DNA of 64,000 nt from Hyphomicrobiales bacterium (GTDB lineage Bacteria; Pseudomonadota; Alphaproteobacteria; Rhizobiales; Rhizobiaceae), in the NCBI GenBank assembly GCA_900471525.1, contig UCEZ01000001.1, positions 1-64,000 of the forward strand, in the 5' to 3' direction. How positions within the stretch are numbered: position 1 is the first letter of the stretch; every line of letters starts with the position of its first letter. Below, one piece after another: positions 1-7,727 of the stretch. Position numbers and translations under genes: made by a program. Below the pieces are notes generated by a model. The model worked only from the letters and a program-made list of their open reading frames with translations. It was not told the origin of the DNA and did no database searches.

Positions 1-93
1 GTCTACGGCGACACCAACGGTGACAAGACGGCTGATTTCGCAGTCCACCTGGATGATGCGATCTCGCTGTCGAAGGGCTACTTCGTGCTGTAG
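1..93 (+). CDS. C-terminal end of an RTX/hemolysin-type calcium-binding secreted protein (partial)
   Basis: The frame is open from the first base and ends at a TAG at 91-93, giving 30 residues that start VYGDTNGDKTADF and end GYFVL. The same C-terminal block, at the same length, closes the complete RTX protein at 37146-38777 ([13 protein letters not shown]... GDFIL). In serralysin-like RTX proteins this terminal block follows the glycine-rich calcium repeats and contributes to the type I secretion signal. The rest of the gene lies upstream of the window, so its full function cannot be judged. A hairpin follows directly at 98-118. Confidence 0.75.
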   Translation, partial: VYGDTNGDKTADFAVHLDDAISLSKGYFVL

Positions 94-97
94 CGAC

Positions 98-118
98 GAG
101 GCCGCTTTGTGCGGCCTC
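98..118 (+). terminator. Hairpin terminator after the RTX gene end
   Basis: A perfect 8-bp stem, GAGGCCGC / GCGGCCTC, closes a 5-base TTTGT loop five bases after the stop codon and is followed by GAATTT. The T-run is short, so it is a moderate intrinsic terminator. Confidence 0.6.
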
Positions 119-574
119 GAATTTCCCTCACCACTGAACGACATCCTACCGGAGGCGGCCACGCGCCGCCTCCGGGTCGCAGCCGCATTCGACCTGTTCG
201 CTCGATGAAACATTGAAACAGTTTCACGACATCGCACACAGGCTTCTCCCGGAAACGCTTGAAATGAATCGGGTTCTCACCTGGAGAGTTTCATGTCTTG
301 ACGGAAGTATGGACGGTGTTTGCCAACATTGAATTCGTTGGGCTCGATATTCTGGACGGATAAGCCGACGCGTCACCAAGTGCACTTGAGAAATACAAAG
401 CTCATTTAGCCAACAGATCAAACCAAAGCCTATGGTGTTAACCGGATTCCCGGGCGCCGCGATTTGGATCTTTGCGTTCTTCATGTCCCCGCCAAAAAAC
501 CGTTGCACCCGTTTGAGCGACATGTATTCGCACCTGCAGCCTACCTCATAAGGTCCTGCTACCTCAGCCACTCC
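119..574. other. Intergenic stretch without a supported gene
   Basis: About 450 bases between the terminator of the RTX gene and the dyad in front of the FAD oxidase. Open frames cross it on both strands, but none shows a plausible ribosome binding site, domain or family motif. I see no RNA gene in it. Confidence 0.4.
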
Positions 575-603
575 GCGCCTTGTAGTGTACATTACAAAGG
601 CGC
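575..603 (+). promoter_or_regulatory. Strong dyad, likely TetR-type operator with overlapping promoter
   Basis: The core TTGTAGTGTACATTACAA (580/581-597) matches its own reverse complement at 16 of 18 positions and is framed by GCGCCTT and AAGGCGC arms. The GTGTAC-type centre is usual for TetR-family operators. A possible promoter overlaps it (TTGTAG, 18-base gap, AATATT at 604-609), about 45 bases before the FAD oxidase start at 650. No TetR gene is adjacent in the window. The regulator family is inferred. Confidence 0.5.
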
Positions 604-649
604 AATATTTCTGCTGCTGGGGCATGGTTCACCATTGGAGGAGCACATC

Positions 650-2083
650 ATGAACGACATGAGCCTCATGAATCTGCAAGCAGGAAAGACATGGGTCGGC
701 GCGGCAGCCATCGAGGCGCTCGTCGGGCGCCAGCGTGGCAAGGTGTTGGAAGCAAGCGATGCGTCCTACGACGAAGTGCGGGCGATCTGGAATGCGATGA
801 TCGACCGTAAACCGGCTCTGATCGTGCAGTGCGCCGAGGCGGCAGACGTGGTCAATGCAGTGCGATTTGCAGGCGACAACAAGTTACTCCTCTCGGTGCG
901 CGGGGGTGGTCATAATATTGCGGGCAGTGCGGTCTGTGACGGCGGCCTGATGATCGACCTGTCGCCGATGAAGTCCGTGCGTGTCGACGTCGCGGCAAAA
1001 AAGGCGTGGGTGGAGCCGGGGGCGACCCTTGCCGACGTCGACAAGGAAACCCAGGCTTTTGGGTTGGTGCTGCCGACCGGGATCAACTCGACGACCGGTA
1101 TTGCCGGATTGACGCTTGGCGGCGGTTTCGGCTGGACGACACGCAAATTCGGTCTGACGATCGACAATCTCCTTTCAGCTGACGTCGTGACGGCGAACGG
1201 CGCGTTGGTCCGTGCCAGTGCGACGGAAAACAGCGACCTGTTCTGGGCGCTCAGGGGCGGCGGCGGAAATTTCGGTATTGTCACCGCATTCGAATTCAAG
1301 CTTCATGACCTTGGCCAGGAGGTTCTTTCGGGGCTCGTGGTGCATCCGTTCGCCGATGCGAAAACGGTTCTTCAGCAATACCGGCAGGCTCTTGAAACGG
1401 CGCCGGACGAGCTGACCTGCTGGGCCGTGATGCGCCAGGCGCCGCCGCTGCCGTTCCTTCCACAGGAGTGGCACGGCAAGGAGGTTCTGCTTCTTCCGAT
1501 GTGCTATTGCGGCGATCTCGCACAGGGCGAAAAGGCGACAGAGCGGTTGCGTTCGATCGGCAAGCCAATCGCCGATGTGGTCGGTCCCCATCCGTTTACC
1601 GGCTGGCAGCAGGCATTCGATCCCTTGCTGACGCCCGGCGCCCGCAACTACTGGAAAAGCCATGATTTCACGGAACTCTCCGATGCAGCGATCGGGATAT
1701 TGCTCGATGCGATCGGCAAGCTGCCGGGGCCGGAATGCGAGGTCTTCATTGCTCACGTCGGCGGCGCCGCGGGTCGTATTGCCGTTGGCTCAACCGCATT
1801 TCCGCAACGGAATTCACATTTCGTCATGAATGTTCATGCGCGCTGGCGCGAGCCGGGAATGGACCAGAGATGCGTCGGCTGGGCGCGCCAACTCTTTGAC
1901 GCTGCAAAGCCGCATGCGGTTGGAACAGCCTACATCAACTTCATGCCCGAAGACGACGGCGACCGCGTCGAAGCTGCCTATGGCGGCAACTATCAGCGGC
2001 TTGCCGAGATCAAGCAGAAGTACGATCCGCAAAACCTGTTCCGCATGAACCAGAATGTGCGGCCGGCAGGGGGAGACGGATGA
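650..2083 (+). CDS. FAD-linked oxidase of the berberine-bridge (PCMH/BBE) type
   Basis: A 477-residue flavoprotein expected to oxidise a small alcohol, sugar or secondary metabolite and pass electrons to oxygen. The FAD-binding PCMH half has RGGGHN at residues 84-89, whose His88 is the usual covalent flavin attachment site, and a GLTLGGGFGW stretch near 153. No Cys lies at 141-160, where bicovalent relatives carry a second attachment residue, so single covalent attachment is expected. The C-terminal BBE motif (NYQRLAEIKQKYDPQNLF) is intact. The ATG at 650 was chosen over an upstream in-frame start because GGAGGAG precedes it. It stands alone behind the dyad at 575-603. The substrate is unknown. 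Confidence 0.9.
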   Translation: MNDMSLMNLQAGKTWVGAAAIEALVGRQRGKVLEASDASYDEVRAIWNAMIDRKPALIVQCAEAADVVNAVRFAGDNKLLLSVRGGGHNIAGSAVCDGGLMIDLSPMKSVRVDVAAKKAWVEPGATLADVDKETQAFGLVLPTGINSTTGIAGLTLGGGFGWTTRKFGLTIDNLLSADVVTANGALVRASATENSDLFWALRGGGGNFGIVTAFEFKLHDLGQEVLSGLVVHPFADAKTVLQQYRQALETAPDELTCWAVMRQAPPLPFLPQEWHGKEVLLLPMCYCGDLAQGEKATERLRSIGKPIADVVGPHPFTGWQQAFDPLLTPGARNYWKSHDFTELSDAAIGILLDAIGKLPGPECEVFIAHVGGAAGRIAVGSTAFPQRNSHFVMNVHARWREPGMDQRCVGWARQLFDAAKPHAVGTAYINFMPEDDGDRVEAAYGGNYQRLAEIKQKYDPQNLFRMNQNVRPAGGDG

Positions 2084-2120
2084 GTTGAGCTCAGAAGAAC
2101 GGATTTTCTCACAATTTTGG

Positions 2121-2145
2121 CGCCTCGGACGATTGGGCCGAGGCG
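2121..2145 (+). terminator. Hairpin after the FAD oxidase gene
   Basis: An 8-bp perfect stem CGCCTCGG / CCGAGGCG with a 9-base loop lies 38 bases past the stop codon. It is followed by TCCTGCG rather than a T-run, so it is at best a weak terminator. Confidence 0.35.
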
Positions 2146-2205
2146 TCCTGCGTACAATCGGAGGCTCATTTCGACTGTACATTTCCTCCATGGATGGAGA
2201 TAACC

Positions 2206-2349
2206 ATGAAACTCAGATCCTTAATGATGCCGATCGTCATAGCACTCTCAATTTTGACGATTTCAGGGTGCCAGAGCGGGCCCAGCTACGATAGACGTCC
2301 GATGGACAGTGGCAGCTACGGGTCCGGCGGCGGCAGTTCGGGATACTAG
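2206..2349 (+). CDS. Small lipoprotein
   Basis: A 47-residue product starting MKLRSLMMPIVIALSIL, with a basic start, a hydrophobic core and a lipobox LTISGC that would put the lipidated Cys at residue 22. The mature part is only about 26 residues, rich in Ser, Gly and Tyr (ending GGGSSGY). GGATGGAG lies just upstream of the ATG at good spacing. Such tiny entericidin-like or rhizobial lipoproteins are often left unannotated. The role is unknown; the lipobox and start signals are directly visible. Confidence 0.65.
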   Translation: MKLRSLMMPIVIALSILTISGCQSGPSYDRRPMDSGSYGSGGGSSGY

Positions 2350-2521
2350 TTTCCGCTCGCCGCAGTTTTCGAGCATAGAATTGCCCGGTCATCCGTGAAG
2401 GCGACGGGGCTGCGGGGAAGGCCGCTCAAGAGACTTGCTAAAATAGGTGTGAACGGTCGAATAACGGTTACAGTACGGGTTCGAGGTCAACGGCGAGACC
2501 GAAGCCGTACGAGGAAATGCT

Positions 2522-2611
2522 ATGTCCGACCAATGGCCCATGTTCATACTGCAGTCGCTCGTCGTGGTGGCGCTGGTCGGCGCCTTGTTCATACGTGGCG
2601 CAGGGGATTAG
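2522..2611 (+). CDS. Very small membrane peptide (29 residues)
   Basis: The ATG follows GAGGAAATGCT and opens a 29-residue frame, MSDQWPMFILQSLVVVALVG then ALFIRGAGD. It has a polar start, one uninterrupted hydrophobic segment from about residue 7 to 23 and a short charged tail, as in single-pass small membrane proteins. Spacing of the binding site is good. No family is recognised. It sits between the small lipoprotein and the convergent cysteine-peptidase gene. Confidence 0.4.
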   Translation: MSDQWPMFILQSLVVVALVGALFIRGAGD

Positions 2612-2776
2612 GTAGTAGCCTCCTGCCGGCGCCCAGCCGGTAATCGTAGCCAAGCAGTATGCAAAGCCCGGTCTTGAGAGGCTGCGCCAGTGGCGAGATG
2701 CAGCGTTAGTACATGGCTCTTCCGCCAACTGGAGCGACGTCATCGACGCGCCTTCCGCCAAGACGCGGTGCAGCGA

Positions 2777-3268
2777 TCAACGAAGATATGCGGTATGACG
2801 CAAGTTATCGAGAACGATCTCGCCCTTGTCGGTCCTCAGGATCAACACGACGTGACCTTCACCGAAGCGGCGGCTGACTGTTACGCGCATCGCTGTCGCA
2901 GGAACACCGGCCCGAATAAGTCTGCGGCGCTTTGTCATGACGTAGTCATCACAGTCGCCGCTGGAGACGTCGGCCGACCATACATCGACCGTTTCCCGCC
3001 TTGGTGTTATTTCACGGTTGACCTGAGTTTGAACCTTGCTCACGAGTTGCATCAGTGTCGCGGAATAGCGAATGGATCGAGGTCCTTTGGTTGGGCACTC
3101 GTCGATATGATCGATGCAGTAAATGCTAAATGCGATCGGTTCTGCAGCGTTTACCAGCGACAGGAGAGCTGATGCCAACCAAAAGAGAGCTGCCAAGACG
3201 GCAATCGCCATTGACCCGAAGATCAACAGCAAAGACCAGTTGCGGCCACCGCGCTGCTCGCTGCTCAT
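2777..3268 (-). CDS. LapG-like (BTLCP) transglutaminase-fold cysteine peptidase, membrane-anchored
   Basis: About 163 residues from the ATG at 3268; an earlier ATG at 3292 adds eight. An N-terminal membrane segment (SLLLIFGSMAIAVLAALFWL) would place the rest in the periplasm. The domain shows the expected triad in order: Cys in SSGDCDDYVMTKRRRLI, His in GEGHVVL and Asp in LDNL. Families of this type (DUF920/BTLCP, including LapG) cleave secreted adhesins or other periplasmic proteins. The frame stops ten residues after the DNL motif, earlier than most relatives I know, which usually run on some 20-30 residues with a conserved Trp. Truncation is possible. Activity is not shown by sequence alone. 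Confidence 0.7.
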   Translation of the reverse strand: MSSEQRGGRNWSLLLIFGSMAIAVLAALFWLASALLSLVNAAEPIAFSIYCIDHIDECPTKGPRSIRYSATLMQLVSKVQTQVNREITPRRETVDVWSADVSSGDCDDYVMTKRRRLIRAGVPATAMRVTVSRRFGEGHVVLILRTDKGEIVLDNLRHTAYLR

Positions 3269-3727
3269 TGTGTGATGATCGACTGGGTCCATGCTGATGC
3301 TTGGACGTCCGAAGGGCGTGGTTGGGCTGTGCGTCCTCACTGGTAAAATCCCCTGACGATCACTTGCGCGCACCTGGCTACCGCCGATGGGCCAAGGCGA
3401 CCCGTGGCTCGAACCCGCACGCCGTCATACTCGACTTTCGCCAAGGCATGGGCATTTTGCGGTTCAAAGGCCTGTCGGCAGATAAGCAGGAGGAAACTGG
3501 GCGGCTTGGATTGGGAATCCAGCGTGGCCTATATCTGAGCATTGTTTGTAGTTGTGAGCCGCCGGAACGTTTCTTGCGTTTCGGCGGCCGTGGCCCGAAG
3601 AAGCCGCCCCTCACGGCCTCCGTTCGCGCTGGCGAATGCAAATTCCCACGGCCCCACTGTCGAGGCCGCTGAATTTATTATCGCTGGCTGAGGTGCGTCA
3701 GCTGCTGTCGCGCACCGTCATCCAATC
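3269..3727. other. Intergenic stretch with one long hairpin
   Basis: About 460 bases between two minus-strand genes. The only structure seen is an 11-bp inverted repeat with one G-T pair, CCGCCGGAACG (3559-3569) and CGTTTCGGCGG (3577-3587), around a 7-base loop. No T-run follows on either strand. No gene with a credible start signal was found. Confidence 0.4.
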
Positions 3728-4555
3728 TCAGGCAACCATTTGTTCGGCGCGTGCCGCAATTCTCCGATACATCTCGTGGGCCGGTTGGCGCACTTGCAAG
3801 ATGCGACGGACGTCTGCCGGCAGCAGAGCCTTCAGTTGCTCCCGGCCGGAATCGATGCTGACGATCGGCGCGAAAGGCGTCATGGCAGGATGCTGATCAG
3901 GATAGAGGTGAGCGAATTCAACGAAGTTCGTGAAGCCTTCGTGATTGTTGGCCGCAACAAGGAAGGTCTCGGCGGCAGCTCCCTCAGCCAGGATCACTTC
4001 ATGGGTATCCAGCACAATGTGGAAATATTCGATCATCTCCCCATCGGCCGGAAGGGCAGGCGCAATGGAGATGCCATTGACGAGATCCTTCGCCCTGATG
4101 AGGACGCCATCGATGAGCAGAGCGTGGCCAGGGGAGACATAGAGATCCCTGTGCGGCGTCCGCTGGTCAATTGCATGCCGCGCAATACGGATAGGGACCA
4201 CGCTGTCATTCCAGGACGGACCGCTTCGCTTGTAAAGATCGAGGCCGATCCATTTGACCGCCATGGATTCGCCGCGCACCGTTTCAACGAGATCACCGAT
4301 CTGAAGATCCTCGACGCAAGTCTCGCCTGTCGGGGTCATGATGGAGGTGCCGCGGAGGAAGCACATCGGATCTCCGTCGCCGCCCTCCTTTTTCCACCAC
4401 GGTTTCCCCATGGCTTGGGCGATCGAAGCCGGAAGTATCGTCGTCGCTGCCATGACGCCCACCGCGGCAACCTTTGCACCCGTTTCTGCGGCCAGACCGA
4501 GGAAGTGACGCCGCGCGCGATTAAGCTGCACATACCGTTCTTTGTTTGGTGACAT
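3728..4555 (-). CDS. Tat-exported Hint-domain protein
   Basis: A 275-residue protein with a twin-arginine signal (RARRHFLGLAAE, then a hydrophobic stretch ending SIAQA near residue 48). From about residue 64 it has a Hint (Hedgehog/intein) module: the nucleophile Cys in MCFLRGTSIMTPTG, a mid block YVSPGHALLIDGVLIRAKDL and a late block YFHIVLDTHEVILAEG. Hint modules do self-splicing or self-cleavage chemistry; in many alphaproteobacterial exported proteins the role is unknown. Here the Cys follows only a short spacer from the signal peptide, and about 60 residues with no known domain follow the module. It stands as a single gene. Confidence 0.85.
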   Translation of the reverse strand: MSPNKERYVQLNRARRHFLGLAAETGAKVAAVGVMAATTILPASIAQAMGKPWWKKEGGDGDPMCFLRGTSIMTPTGETCVEDLQIGDLVETVRGESMAVKWIGLDLYKRSGPSWNDSVVPIRIARHAIDQRTPHRDLYVSPGHALLIDGVLIRAKDLVNGISIAPALPADGEMIEYFHIVLDTHEVILAEGAAAETFLVAANNHEGFTNFVEFAHLYPDQHPAMTPFAPIVSIDSGREQLKALLPADVRRILQVRQPAHEMYRRIAARAEQMVA

Positions 4556-4939
4556 GGTTCTCTCCTTGTTTCACTCGCCAGGATCAATCTGCCATTTCAG
4601 CGTTTTAACATATTCGTTCCTGTTCAAAGCAGCCACCTCTGCAAGAGGTGGAGGCGACCCGTCCCTTTGGAGTAGGATGTACTTCCGAGCGTGCCGGCCG
4701 GCGAAGGCATCGACCCAATGCTGCGCCGTGATTGTGCTTCCAACGCGCTCCGGTTTTGGCGTGCGGCAAGCCAAAGGCCCGGCCGCCGGCGCGGCCCGTA
4801 GCAAGTTATTTCCAGGAAGCGTGTGTTTTGACAAATGCGACAAGACGATGGAAACGAATGTTGGTGGCAAGCCCGGCAGGAGCCTTGCTTCATCGACTTG
4901 CGCTCGCAAGCGACCCCGTCAGCCTCGCATCGGCTCGGG
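4556..4939. other. Stretch with a doubtful minus-strand frame
   Basis: A 112-codon minus-strand frame spans 4571-4909, begins with a TTG without a clear binding site, and ends NEYVKTLKWQIDPGE. It shows no recognised domain. It could be a poorly started hypothetical gene or chance in GC-rich DNA; I cannot decide and do not call it. Confidence 0.25.
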
Positions 4940-5227
4940 TCAATTCTGTTCCTCTTTCGAGGGAACCTGACTTTCCACCTGTTCCGCGTACAGGATCAGA
5001 AGAGCGCCCAGCTCCTTGGCAGCCGTGGGAGACATTGCGGTTTGAAGCTGATGGGGTGAGCGGTCCGTGTCTTTATAGGCGTCCCATTCCCATCTGGAAA
5101 CAGCGTATCCTATCCGCAGAACAACATGATACGGCTCGCCGACGGCTACACCCCATTCCAACAGGGTGTAGGCCTTCAGCTTGTTCTCGTCGTCGACCTC
5201 CCATTTCGACAAGTCGCTTTCGCTCAC
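4940..5227 (-). CDS. Hypothetical soluble protein (95 residues)
   Basis: The frame begins with GTG (MSESDLSKWEVDDENKLKAY) and gives an acidic soluble protein with normal-looking composition, including LLEWGVAVGEPYHVVLRIGYAV and an EQVESQ-rich end. The GGGAAAG upstream is only a weak ribosome binding site. No signal peptide or membrane segment is present and no family is recognised. The amino-acid make-up looks like a real coding frame rather than a shadow, since no better frame lies opposite. Confidence 0.55.
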   Translation of the reverse strand: MSESDLSKWEVDDENKLKAYTLLEWGVAVGEPYHVVLRIGYAVSRWEWDAYKDTDRSPHQLQTAMSPTAAKELGALLILYAEQVESQVPSKEEQN

Positions 5228-5665
5228 GGTGAGGACTTTCCCAATGAATGGTTGTTGAAGCGTTTAGCGGCGAATATTAGAATGAAAATCGTCCAAAGCA
5301 CGCTTACCTTTAAGGCGTAGCCCCGCCCATCACCGTGCCATCTCACCATGCGAGGCCGCCGCGCTCGCAGCCCCACGATCGATCGGACGGCGGCCTCTAA
5401 CCCCGCTAGGGGCTGAGATTGTGACGAACCAGGGCCGGGAATTATTCATTACTCCCGCCATGGGGAAATGCGGTAACGGACGGGTCGCTCCGCGTCAAAA
5501 AAAGTGACTTGTGAGCGCCGTCTAATTTAATAGAATTCGAAATGCGGGGACGGGAACCCTGCTCTCATTTCATAACCTAGGCATTTGGCCCCTCTCCGGT
5601 GGGAGAGGGGCCGTTGGTCAGTTATCGTCGGATCTCCCCGCGGACATCAAGGGGCCGCTTGATAC
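5228..5665. other. Intergenic stretch with GC hairpin
   Basis: About 440 bases with no credible gene. Near its right end GGCCCCTCT and AGAGGGGCC (5587-5612) form a stem of nine or more base pairs, downstream of the wecB-like gene on the minus strand. It may act as that operon's terminator, though no T-run follows. The part 5490-5560 is AT-richer. Confidence 0.4.
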
Positions 5666-6859
5666 CTAAGCGGCAAAACCGCTCACCACGCGCGGTGCGG
5701 ATGGTTCCTGAGGCGCATCCACTCTTGCGTCGAACTCGATTGGCCGTTCTCCCAACGCGAAAAAATGTTCGATGGCCTGGATTGACCGCATCGCGGCTCG
5801 CCCGTCTCCGTAGGGGTTCGCTGCGCGCGCCATCGCCTGGTAGGCGCGGCGGTCTGTCAAAAGCTCAGTCACTTCGCTGACGATGCGATCCTCATTCGTC
5901 CCAACGAGCCGCACTGTGCCGGCAGCGACGGCTTCGGGACGTTCCGTTGTCTCGCGCATGACAAGGACCGGCTTGCCAAAGGTGGGAGCCTCTTCCTGCA
6001 CGCCGCCGCTATCAGTCAGCACGATCGAACAGTCGCGCATGGCCTTCACGAAATCGCTGTAATCGAGCGGTCGCGTGATCAGCACATTTTCAAGCCCGTC
6101 AAGCGGGGGGAGCAGAACTTCACGTACCGCTGGATTGAGATGGGCCGGAAGCAGAAAGACAATCTCTGGAAATTTCCGGGCAAGCCGCGCGATGGCGCGA
6201 GCGGTCTGCGCCATCGGCTCGCCCCAGGATTCGCGCCGGTGAGCTGTAACCAAAACGCTTCTCCTGCCGGTGATCCGGTGGAGGTCCTGATTTTCGGTCA
6301 GGCTGTTGCTGCCGGATACATGCAGCAAGGCGTCGATGACCGTATTGCCCGTGACAACTATATCGCTTTCAGCGATGCCGTCGTTCAAGAGGTTGGACTT
6401 CGAGGTCTGGGTGGGCGCCAGATGAAGGGCGGCGAGCTGGGTGGTCAGACGCCGGTTGATCTCCTCCGGAAAGGGGTTGTAGCGCTCGCCCGTCCTCAGT
6501 CCCGCCTCAAGGTGGATCAGTGGAATTTTTCGATAGAAGGCTGCCAAAGCCGCCGCGAAGCAAGTTGTCGTGTCGCCTTGGACCACAAGCGCATCAGGGG
6601 TTTCAGCCTCGATGACCTGGGAAACTCCGGCGAGAACGCGGGCGGTGACAGTTTCCAGAGTTTGGGATTGCGTAATGATGTTGAGATCATGGTCGGGTTG
6701 GATTCCAAACAACCGGTTGACCTGATCGAGCATTTCCCGGTGTTGCCCGGTTACAGCGACGATCGGCGTGCAATGGCTTGAACTAGCGAGCGCATGGATC
6801 AAGGGGGCCATCTTGATCGCTTCCGGGCGTGTGCCATAGACAATCAGCAACTTGCGCAT
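5666..6859 (-). CDS. wecB: Non-hydrolysing UDP-N-acetylglucosamine 2-epimerase family protein
   Basis: A 397-residue enzyme, the usual family length. It starts MRKLLIVYGTRPEAIKMAPLIHAL and carries GQHREMLDQV, the VVQGDTTT block, HLEAGLRTGERYNPFPEE, TAHRRESWG and the SGGVQEEAP nucleotide-binding stretch. The family interconverts UDP-GlcNAc and UDP-ManNAc; the related WbpI-type enzymes act on UDP-diacetylated uronic sugars. It is the last gene of a minus-strand operon after the Wzz-like and kinase-like genes, 76 bases behind the latter, with AAGGAAA as binding site. The amino-sugar operon at 17600 makes a WbpI-like role possible. The exact substrate is inference. Confidence 0.9.
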   Translation of the reverse strand: MRKLLIVYGTRPEAIKMAPLIHALASSSHCTPIVAVTGQHREMLDQVNRLFGIQPDHDLNIITQSQTLETVTARVLAGVSQVIEAETPDALVVQGDTTTCFAAALAAFYRKIPLIHLEAGLRTGERYNPFPEEINRRLTTQLAALHLAPTQTSKSNLLNDGIAESDIVVTGNTVIDALLHVSGSNSLTENQDLHRITGRRSVLVTAHRRESWGEPMAQTARAIARLARKFPEIVFLLPAHLNPAVREVLLPPLDGLENVLITRPLDYSDFVKAMRDCSIVLTDSGGVQEEAPTFGKPVLVMRETTERPEAVAAGTVRLVGTNEDRIVSEVTELLTDRRAYQAMARAANPYGDGRAAMRSIQAIEHFFALGERPIEFDARVDAPQEPSAPRVVSGFAA

Positions 6860-6935
6860 GCCAATTTCCTTTTAATCCAGCGTTGCGTTTAATTGGTCAA
6901 ACAGAGAGCGGTGACTGTTTTTCCGCACCTGTGCA

Positions 6936-7727
6936 TCAGTATTCAGTGCAGTATCGACAATTGTTCAAAACAACCCCGAGCATGTTAGTTCGCTCCGACA
7001 GGTACCGCTCGCAGTTATCCACTTCGTCGAAGGTGCTATATTCTGCAGCCGCGACGAGGATTGCGCAGTCCACATTTGGCAGGAATGCGGTTACGTCGTC
7101 GTGGGAGAGCATCGGAGGCATGTCGAACAGAATAACGTCCGGCCCCATCCTCAGGCGCAGGTCCTCCAATACCCTTGCCGCCTCCAGGCTCTGCAGCAAT
7201 TCCGCTGAAAACTGCACCGGCTGATGGTTTGTCCCCACCGCCAGGTTTTCGCCGTATCGCAGGAAAACATCGTGTATCGGTGCGTCACCCTTCAAGAACT
7301 CTTCCATGGAGGCAGGAGCGCTCACACCAAGCATCTCGCCAATTCGCGGTTGTTTCAGATTGAGATCAACCAACAGCGTGCGGCAATCTTGCTGGTGTGC
7401 CAGGCTGAACGCCAGGTTGAGAGCGACGAGCGATTTTCCGCAGGACGCTGTCGGGGAAGTGATCGCAATGGAGGTCCAGCTGTTTTGACGCAGGTTCTGC
7501 AAGACTCTGGTCCGCATCATGTCGAATGGGGCATGCGCAGGGTCAGACCGGTCTATCGTGACAATATGATTTTCAATGATCTTGTCAGGGGCGAGTTCCA
7601 GTGTCGCCAAATTTCCCCAAGCGATTTCAAATCCGAGTCGCGTGCACGCCTGCATTGCCTGCTCCGCCAGTTGATCGCTGCTTTGTAATCTCAGACTGTC
7701 CTGTAGGGATGCCCTAATTTGATCCAT
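6936..7727 (-). CDS. Stand-alone tyrosine-kinase-like (BY-kinase, CpsD/Wzc-C type) polysaccharide ATPase
   Basis: 263 residues. After about 85 residues of linker comes the P-loop ATPase fold: Walker A in SPTASCGKSLVALNLAFSL, Walker A' in TLLVDLNLKQP and Walker B in VILFDMPPML. The Walker A loop reads SCGKS. The end, NNCRYCTEY, has two tyrosines in the last six residues, like the autophosphorylated tail of BY-kinases but much shorter. Its start overlaps the end of the Wzz-like gene by 14 bases. In ExoP and Wzc this domain is fused to the Wzz part; here the two are separate proteins, so they probably work as a pair at the inner membrane. Confidence 0.85.
   Translation of the reverse strand: MDQIRASLQDSLRLQSSDQLAEQAMQACTRLGFEIAWGNLATLELAPDKIIENHIVTIDRSDPAHAPFDMMRTRVLQNLRQNSWTSIAITSPTASCGKSLVALNLAFSLAHQQDCRTLLVDLNLKQPRIGEMLGVSAPASMEEFLKGDAPIHDVFLRYGENLAVGTNHQPVQFSAELLQSLEAARVLEDLRLRMGPDVILFDMPPMLSHDDVTAFLPNVDCAILVAAAEYSTFDEVDNCERYLSERTNMLGVVLNNCRYCTEY

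Noticed and set aside
3395-3430. A tRNA-like T-arm word (GGTTCGAGCC on the minus strand)
   Set aside because: The flanking stem pairs only three bases and no anticodon or acceptor stem can be built around it.
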